From the IMG/VR virus record IMGVR_UViG_3300045412_000355, positions 1 through 20,105 of that record: a stretch of DNA of 20,105 nucleotides; one strand, given 5' to 3'. This DNA comes from a virus. A program made the position numbers and the translations under genes. Positions 14,307 through 20,105 of the stretch are shown here, piece after piece (position 1 is the first letter of the stretch; each line of letters starts with the position of its first letter). Below the pieces are notes generated by a model. It saw nothing but the letters and a program-made list of their open reading frames with translations. It did not search any database and was not told where the DNA came from.

Positions 14307-14314
14307 TATAAATA
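14307..14314 (+). promoter_or_regulatory. T4-type late promoter for the giant structural gene
   Basis: TATAAATA matches the T4 late promoter -10 consensus exactly and lies 30 nt before the ATG of the large fibre-like gene, in a noncoding gap after the tRNAs. T4-like phages use the sigma factor gp55 with gp33 and the sliding clamp at such sites. Confidence 0.7.
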
Positions 14315-14343
14315 AACCATAATAGTTACATGCGTAATATACG

Positions 14344-17300
14344 ATGCCTCTTTCAAGGTTAGAAAATTTTCTGAAGAATACTGATGGAAATATCGTTTAC
14401 GTTGATCCATCTGGATTAGATTCAACTGATGGTATTGAAAACCAAGGCAATTCTTTAACAAGACCTTTTAAAACAATTCAAAGAGCTTTACTTGAAGCTG
14501 CTAGATTTTCTTATAATATTGGACCAAATAATGATAAGTTTGATAAAACAACTATTTTACTTTATCCTGGTGTACATACTGTAGATAATCGTCCCGGATT
14601 AAGTGTTGCAAGTGTAGGTGGTGTACAAGAATTTAGAGATGTAAATGGAAATCTTGCAACTCTTTCAGAATTAACAAATGCAACGAATTATGATATTCAA
14701 GATCCTGGAAATGATCTTTACAAATATAATTCCGTAGGGGGTGGTATCATTGTCCCAAAGGGAACTTCAGTTGTAGGTTTAGATCTTCGTAAAACTAAAA
14801 TTCGTCCAAAGTTTGTTCCAGATCCTACAAATGCTGGAATTTCAAGTAGTAGTATATTCAGAATGACTGGTGGTTGTTATTTTTGGCAATTTTCTATTTT
14901 TGATGGAGATCTAAATAATTCTGTTTATTACGATTATAATGGAAGTACAAAAACTCCTAATTTTTCACACCATAAACTGGCATGTTTTGAATATGTTGAT
15001 GGAGTAAATGGAGTTGGAATTGGTACATCTTCCAGTTTATCTGATCTTCAGATGTATTACTATAAAGTCGCTAAGGCTTATGGTGATAGTTCTGGAAGAG
15101 GAATTGGAGATTATCCTTTAACTTTAGATTTTGAACCAAATACTCCAGAATTTAAAATTGTCGGTGCAGTTAATTCCAATGATATTGGTATTTCAAGTGC
15201 AATTTCCACTGGGCAAATTATTACAGTTGATACATCAATTGCACATGGATTAAGTATTGATGATTCAATTCGGATTAGTGGATTTACTTCCGAAACTTAT
15301 AACGGATCATATACTGTAGTTGGAGTTGGTAGTGCAAGTAGATTTCAATATAAAACAAATGCAGCACCTTCAACTGTTGGAGTAATTATTAATGGTGCAG
15401 AAAAACTTATTATTGAACCGGATAGTGTAAGTGGAGCATCTCCATACATTTTCAATTGTAGTTTGAGATCTACCTATGGAATGTGTGGATTAAATGCTGA
15501 TGGCAGTAGTGTCACAGGATTTAAATCTGTAGTTGTAGCTCAATTCACCGGAATTGGTTTGCAAAAAGATGATGATGCTTTTGTAATCTATGATAAAAAT
15601 AGTGGAACTTATCAGGATAATAATACAACTTCTTTGGCAAATCGCCCATTACATTTAAATTCAAGTGCAATTTATAAGCCAGGATATGCAAATTATCATA
15701 TTCGTGCTGCAAATGGATCTATTATTCAATGTGTTTCTATCTTTGCAATTGGATATGCAAATCATTTTCTTGCTGAATCTGGTGGTGATATGTCTATCAC
15801 CAACTCAAACTCCAATTTTGGCGCAAAATCTTTAATTGCTAAAGGTTATCAGTCACAATCTTTTGATCGGGATGATGTTGGATACATTACTCACATTGTT
15901 CCACCAAAAGATATTAATATTTCAGAAGATTCAATTTCTTGGTTGGCTTTAGATGTAGGATTATCTACTGCAACTTCTGGAGTTGGAACTACTTCTAGAA
16001 TATATCTTTATAATTTTACAGGCGAAGATAATCCTCCCCCCAATGTTCTAAGCTCTTATAAGATTGGTTCTCGGCAAGGTGAACTGTTAAGAATAAATGT
16101 TTCAACAGCTTCTTCGGAAGTGAGTGCATCAACTCCAATTTTAATGCCAGTTCCAAGTGGAGGGGATGGACCAAGTTCTGAAAAATCATACAAACTTATT
16201 CAAGTAGGTGCTGCAAATAGTATTACCTCTAATACTACTTTAAATCTTGAAACAAATCATGAATTATTTACAGGAGAATCTGTAAGAGTTTTTAGTGATA
16301 ATGCATCTTTTCCGAATGGAATTTTTGGAGATACTGTATATTATGCAATTACCACAGGTTTAGCAGCAAATCAAGTTCAATTGGCAAGAAGTTTTAATGA
16401 TGCTGTAATTGGAACACCAGTTCCAATTAATATTTTAAATATTAATGCAGGTCAATTAACTGTTGTTAGCCGAGTATCTGATAAATCTCCGGGAGAATAT
16501 GGTCACCCAATTCAATATGATGCAATAAGAGATAATTGGTATATTGTAGGTTCTGCAAATACTTCAAAAAATACAATTTATCCAGCATTTATACAATATA
16601 GGCAATTTTTAACAGATTCTAGCTCCAAAACTTATTTTAGTCGTCAGGCAGATACCCGAAATGTAAGTGATAGAATTTATAGATTCCGTTATATAATTCC
16701 AAAGGAATATGGTTCTGCTTCCACAAATGCAAAACCACCATCAATTGGTTATATTATTCAGGAAAGTAAAACCTCCAATGTTACTGGAGAAAGCGAATTT
16801 AATATAGTTACTGATCAATCTAAATTAAGAAATACCCGAATTATTCATTCAGTAGTTCATAATACTGCGGTTGGAATTTGTACAATTATAACAGAACTTC
16901 CTCATAAATTGAATGTGAAGGATACTGTAAAAATTAATAACATTAGAAGTTCAAATAACCCAAATGGAATTGGAAATTCTGGATTTAATGGAATCTTTCC
17001 AGTAACTGGAATTACAAGTGCTAAAGGATTTACAATCAATTTGAGTTCAACTCCGGGAACTTATATTAATGTATCTTCCAGCAGAAATCAAAATCTGCCA
17101 AATGTGGCCAGAAATGATTATAGAAATACTTATTCAATCTATAGAATTGATACAATTCAAGATCAGGAATATCAAAAATCTGATGGAATATATCATGTAA
17201 CATGCATTTTAAATAATGTCACTCCCACGGATCCGTATTTCTCCGGAGATGAATATCCTCAGAATATTGCAAATCTGTATCCCACAAGAGACAGAGATAA

Positions 17301-20105
17301 TATTAATGTTGATCCATCATCATCTGTAAGTTATGCTCAGAATTATAGATTGGGTAAAGTTGATATTAATGATAGAAGAAACAGCATTACTAAAGAAGCT
17401 GTAGAATATTTCTTCAAGGATAACCGAATTGGTGTAGGAATTACTTATGCACAAAATACTGCTGGAATTACAACAATTTACACTGACGTTGAGCATAATT
17501 TAAATAGTATTCGTTCACTTTCTATTTCTAGTGGTGGTTCATCTTATGGATATTCTGGCATCGCCACAGTTTTGTATAATGCATCATTAATTGGAATTGG
17601 AATTACTGGAGGTGGAGCAACTGCAAATGTATCTGTAAGTGCTGCAGGAACTGTAAATGGAATTACTTTAGTAGATGGTGGTTCTGCTTATGGTGTAGGA
17701 ATGACGATGAGTGTAGTTGGAGTTACTACACGGGCAAGTGGATTTATTCCTGCGATTGTTCAAGTTACAACAGTCAATAATTGTATTGGTGATGTAATTC
17801 AAGTCGTTGGAGTTGGAACAACTGGAAATAGAAATTATAGTGGATATAATGGTGCTTATAGAATTTCTGGAATTACCAGTACAAAATCAGTTACTTATAA
17901 TAATACAGTTAATCCTGGAATATTTACGAATACTTCATCTTCAGGATTCTTCTATCTTACTGATGATGCAAAATTAATTACCAATATTCAATATAGTAGT
18001 TCTACTAGTGGAATTGTAACAGTAACTACATCAGATTCTCATGGTTTATTTGTTGGTAATAAATTTACCATTGTCGGATCTGCTCAGACAATTTATAATG
18101 GAACTTTTAATGTTAAGAGTAAAATTGGAATTAGAACCTTTACTTATTATGATTCTTCAGGATATACTCCTGCGGCATTTACTGGGGGAAATGTATATGT
18201 TCTTAGAAATGCTCTTGCTTCTCAAAATGAAGATACAAGTGCAGAAAATGAAAAACTTTCTGGAAGACTTATTCCTCTGTATGCAGGAATTTCTACTACA
18301 GCACCTTCTGGAATCAGCACTACTGCAAGTACATTAACATTATCAAATATTGTTGGATTTAATACTGGAGATTTCTTACAAATTGATAGTGAAATTTTAA
18401 GAATCTCCGGAAACATAAATGCTGGATCTAATTCAGCTTCTGTTCTTCGTGGATTACTTGGAACACGTTCTGTTTCTCATGATGCAAATTCATTGGTGAG
18501 AAAAATTAAACCAATTCCAACTGAACTCAGAAGACACAGTATTCTTCGTGCATCTGGTCATACATTTGAATATGTTGGATATGGTCATGGTAATTATTCT
18601 GTAGCTTTACCCCAAAGACAGGATCGTAATTTAATTCGGGAAGAGAGACAACTTGCACAAGCAATTAGTCAAAATGGTGGTACTATAGCATATACTGGAA
18701 CAAATGATACTGGAGAATTCTTCATTGGAAATAAAATTATTGATCCAGTAAGCGGTGCTGAAGTTTCCATTAATATTCCCACAGAAACTTTTATTGGAGA
18801 TGTTGATTCTAGCTTGTCTGTAAGTTACGATGATGTAACTATTCGGAATACTCTTCAAGTTAATGGTGGAAGTGGAAATGTACAATCTTCAGAATTTCGT
18901 GGTCCAGTAAATTTCTATAATAAATTATCTTCAAATGCAACTGGAGGTATTGAAGCAATTCAATTCTTAATGAAAGGAACTGCATCTCAGGTAAGATCTT
19001 TAACTGTAGGAAATACTGTTCCGGTCATTGCTGGAACTCAGTCTGATATTGTTGTTGGAACTGGTGCTACAATTGGAGGATATCTTGGTTGGGTTTATAC
19101 TGGAGCTACTGGATGGAAGAGATTTGGCTTAATTAGTCAAAGTGCAACTCAAACAATTATTACTCCAGATCAAATTGGATTGGGAACAGATACTCCCAGA
19201 GATTTACTTGACATTCGTGGAGGTGGAGCTACTCTTCAACAGTTAAGAGTTACTGGAATTGTAACTTTTGATAATGGTGGAAACTTAAACAATGTTACCT
19301 TTGGAACTGCTGTTTTCCAAGGTATATCTACATTCCAAGGAGATATTAATCAAACCGCTGGTATTGCTACTTTTCAGAATATCTCGCTACCAAATGGAAG
19401 TTTCCAAGTTACTAATATTGTAATTCCAGGAATCTCTACCTTTAGTGGAACTGGAAATAATATTCAACAAACTGCTGGAACTGCAGCATTAAATCGTTTA
19501 ACAGTTGCTGGAGTTTCAACCTTTACTGGACAATTAAATGCCGGTACAATCTCTGCATCTTCTTTAATTGGAACTCTGAACAATACGCTTACATTTAATT
19601 CTCCACTGACAGGAACTTCGTATAACAACTCAGCAGCAGTATCACTTGGAATTAATGCTACAAGTGAAAATACGCCAAACTATGTTGTGCAAAGAAATAG
19701 TTCTGGTGGTTTTAGTGCTGGTATTATTACTGCTACTCAATTAAATGGATCACTTCAACATCCATTAACTTTTGGAACATATTTGACTGGAACTTCTTAT
19801 AATAATTCAAGTGCGGTTACAATTGCAACAAATGCTACAAGTGAAAATACTGCTTCTACTCTTGTTGCTCGTAATTCTTCTGGTGGTTTTAGTGCTGGTA
19901 CGATTGCTGCTACTCAATTAAATGGATCACTTCAGCATACATTAACTTTTGGAACATATTTGACTGGAACTTCTTATAATAATTCAAGTGCGGTTACAAT
20001 TGCAACAAATGCTACAAGTGCAAATACTGGTTCTACTCTTGTTGCTCGTAATTCTTCTGGTGGTTTTAGTGCTGGTATTATTACTGCAACAACATTATCA
20101 AATGC
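14344..20105 (+). CDS. Giant fibre-like virion structural protein, 3' end outside window
   Basis: From the ATG at 14344 the frame stays open to the window end (1,920 full codons, no stop); I checked every line in this frame. The N-terminus MPLSRLENFLKNTDGNIVYV, then RPFKTIQRALLEAARFSY, is the one I associate with the very long structural protein of marine cyanomyoviruses. The start resembles pectate-lyase-like beta-helix proteins (GNSLTRPFKTIQRAL). A beta-rich region at about 366-524 contains NGSIIQCVSIFAIGYANHFL. Gly/Tyr repeats lie at about 1060-1134. HTFEYVGYGHGNYSVALPQ lies near 1405-1423. Five GI(S/A)TF-like motifs lie at about 1638-1727. From about residue 1740 come 59-residue tandem repeats. 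Ser, Thr, Asn, Gly and Ile dominate throughout. It probably forms a baseplate-attached fibre or needle; the exact role is not established. A late promoter stands before it. Confidence 0.88.
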   Translation, partial: MPLSRLENFLKNTDGNIVYVDPSGLDSTDGIENQGNSLTRPFKTIQRALLEAARFSYNIGPNNDKFDKTTILLYPGVHTVDNRPGLSVASVGGVQEFRDVNGNLATLSELTNATNYDIQDPGNDLYKYNSVGGGIIVPKGTSVVGLDLRKTKIRPKFVPDPTNAGISSSSIFRMTGGCYFWQFSIFDGDLNNSVYYDYNGSTKTPNFSHHKLACFEYVDGVNGVGIGTSSSLSDLQMYYYKVAKAYGDSSGRGIGDYPLTLDFEPNTPEFKIVGAVNSNDIGISSAISTGQIITVDTSIAHGLSIDDSIRISGFTSETYNGSYTVVGVGSASRFQYKTNAAPSTVGVIINGAEKLIIEPDSVSGASPYIFNCSLRSTYGMCGLNADGSSVTGFKSVVVAQFTGIGLQKDDDAFVIYDKNSGTYQDNNTTSLANRPLHLNSSAIYKPGYANYHIRAANGSIIQCVSIFAIGYANHFLAESGGDMSITNSNSNFGAKSLIAKGYQSQSFDRDDVGYITHIVPPKDINISEDSISWLALDVGLSTATSGVGTTSRIYLYNFTGEDNPPPNVLSSYKIGSRQGELLRINVSTASSEVSASTPILMPVPSGGDGPSSEKSYKLIQVGAANSITSNTTLNLETNHELFTGESVRVFSDNASFPNGIFGDTVYYAITTGLAANQVQLARSFNDAVIGTPVPINILNINAGQLTVVSRVSDKSPGEYGHPIQYDAIRDNWYIVGSANTSKNTIYPAFIQYRQFLTDSSSKTYFSRQADTRNVSDRIYRFRYIIPKEYGSASTNAKPPSIGYIIQESKTSNVTGESEFNIVTDQSKLRNTRIIHSVVHNTAVGICTIITELPHKLNVKDTVKINNIRSSNNPNGIGNSGFNGIFPVTGITSAKGFTINLSSTPGTYINVSSSRNQNLPNVARNDYRNTYSIYRIDTIQDQEYQKSDGIYHVTCILNNVTPTDPYFSGDEYPQNIANLYPTRDRDNINVDPSSSVSYAQNYRLGKVDINDRRNSITKEAVEYFFKDNRIGVGITYAQNTAGITTIYTDVEHNLNSIRSLSISSGGSSYGYSGIATVLYNASLIGIGITGGGATANVSVSAAGTVNGITLVDGGSAYGVGMTMSVVGVTTRASGFIPAIVQVTTVNNCIGDVIQVVGVGTTGNRNYSGYNGAYRISGITSTKSVTYNNTVNPGIFTNTSSSGFFYLTDDAKLITNIQYSSSTSGIVTVTTSDSHGLFVGNKFTIVGSAQTIYNGTFNVKSKIGIRTFTYYDSSGYTPAAFTGGNVYVLRNALASQNEDTSAENEKLSGRLIPLYAGISTTAPSGISTTASTLTLSNIVGFNTGDFLQIDSEILRISGNINAGSNSASVLRGLLGTRSVSHDANSLVRKIKPIPTELRRHSILRASGHTFEYVGYGHGNYSVALPQRQDRNLIREERQLAQAISQNGGTIAYTGTNDTGEFFIGNKIIDPVSGAEVSINIPTETFIGDVDSSLSVSYDDVTIRNTLQVNGGSGNVQSSEFRGPVNFYNKLSSNATGGIEAIQFLMKGTASQVRSLTVGNTVPVIAGTQSDIVVGTGATIGGYLGWVYTGATGWKRFGLISQSATQTIITPDQIGLGTDTPRDLLDIRGGGATLQQLRVTGIVTFDNGGNLNNVTFGTAVFQGISTFQGDINQTAGIATFQNISLPNGSFQVTNIVIPGISTFSGTGNNIQQTAGTAALNRLTVAGVSTFTGQLNAGTISASSLIGTLNNTLTFNSPLTGTSYNNSAAVSLGINATSENTPNYVVQRNSSGGFSAGIITATQLNGSLQHPLTFGTYLTGTSYNNSSAVTIATNATSENTASTLVARNSSGGFSAGTIAATQLNGSLQHTLTFGTYLTGTSYNNSSAVTIATNATSANTGSTLVARNSSGGFSAGIITATTLSN
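19255..19524 (+). repeat. Degenerate G-(I/V)-x-T-F motif series in the fibre gene
   Basis: The motif G-(I/V)-x-T-F occurs with glycine codons at 19255, 19321, 19360, 19429 and 19510 (GIVTF, GISTF, GIATF, GISTF, GVSTF). The spacing is irregular (22, 13, 23 and 27 residues). Such repeats suggest stacked strands in a trimeric fibre shaft just before the tandem repeats. Confidence 0.6.
19561..20091 (+). repeat. 177-bp (59-residue) tandem repeats, three units visible
   Basis: Units start at 19561, 19738 and 19915, each 177 bp. Units 2 and 3 differ at 9 of 177 positions by hand count (about 95% identity); unit 1 is more diverged. Each unit carries LTF-x-x-x-LTGTSYNNS, then a NATS-x-NT segment and a NSSGGFSAG end. 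Similar LTGTSYNGS and DASGNFSAGTI repeats are familiar from phage fibre shafts. The array may continue past the window. Confidence 0.9.

Noticed and set aside
14222-14461. Minus-strand ORF of 79 codons across tRNA-Thr
   Set aside because: It reads RQDLNLRP, a familiar artefact of translating the antisense of a tRNA, and overlaps both the tRNA and the start of the giant gene.
18041-18337. Plus-strand 98-codon ORF inside the giant gene
   Set aside because: It is an alternate-frame shadow; its Leu-rich sequence comes from shifted Ser/Thr/Asn codons.
1-20105. CRISPR array, insertion sequence or integration site
   Set aside because: No spaced short repeats, transposase-like reading frame, terminal inverted repeats or integrase were seen; the only long repeats are the coding tandem repeats in the fibre gene.

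Overview
The window is part of a T4-like marine cyanophage (cyanomyovirus) genome, or a close relative. It is AT-rich, the genes are packed with 1-11 nt overlaps, and they match T4 tail and replication families: gp32, gp53, gp48, gp4, gp19, gp26, gp27 and gp5. The first partial gene resembles DUF1825, a family known from cyanobacteria, and the giant last gene has the N-terminus typical of a long cyanomyovirus structural protein. A Prochlorococcus or Synechococcus host is therefore likely. All names come from reading the sequence; no database search was run.

Layout. (1) 1-1256, plus strand: the 3' end of a DUF1825-like gene, then gp32 behind a perfect sigma70-type promoter. (2) 1257-4271, minus strand: a four-gene operon transcribed gp4, a gp2-like virion protein, gp48, gp53. 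It converges on gp32 with no spacer. (3) 4307-14039, plus strand: a tail tube/hub/spike operon made of a gp19-like tube protein, gp26, a hidden -1-frame extension of gp26, a lysozyme-like tail protein, an M15 peptidase-like tail protein, gp27, gp5, a beta-rich spike protein, a fibre/spike protein with a conserved C-terminal module, and an unknown virion protein. (4) 14040-14343: a sigma70-like promoter, tRNA-Leu(UAA), tRNA-Thr(UGU) and a T4-type late promoter. (5) 14344 to the window end: one reading frame of more than 1,920 codons, still open, coding a giant fibre-like structural protein that ends here in 59-residue tandem repeats.

How it fits together. gp53, gp48, gp27, gp5 and gp26 form the baseplate and hub. 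The tube protein is built on gp48, and gp4 and the gp2-like protein finish the head and protect DNA ends. The gp5 here keeps its OB-fold but has no visible lysozyme domain. Peptidoglycan cutting appears to be moved to two neighbouring proteins, one glycosidase-like and one peptidase-like.

The most notable signal is at the end of gp26. An SD-like GGAGGG, a T TTT TTC slippery heptamer and a perfect 9-bp stem lie at the spacings expected for programmed -1 frameshifting. The shift would fuse gp26 to a 59-codon reading frame that has no usable start codon of its own near its beginning. This resembles the G/GT tail assembly chaperone arrangement of other tailed phages.
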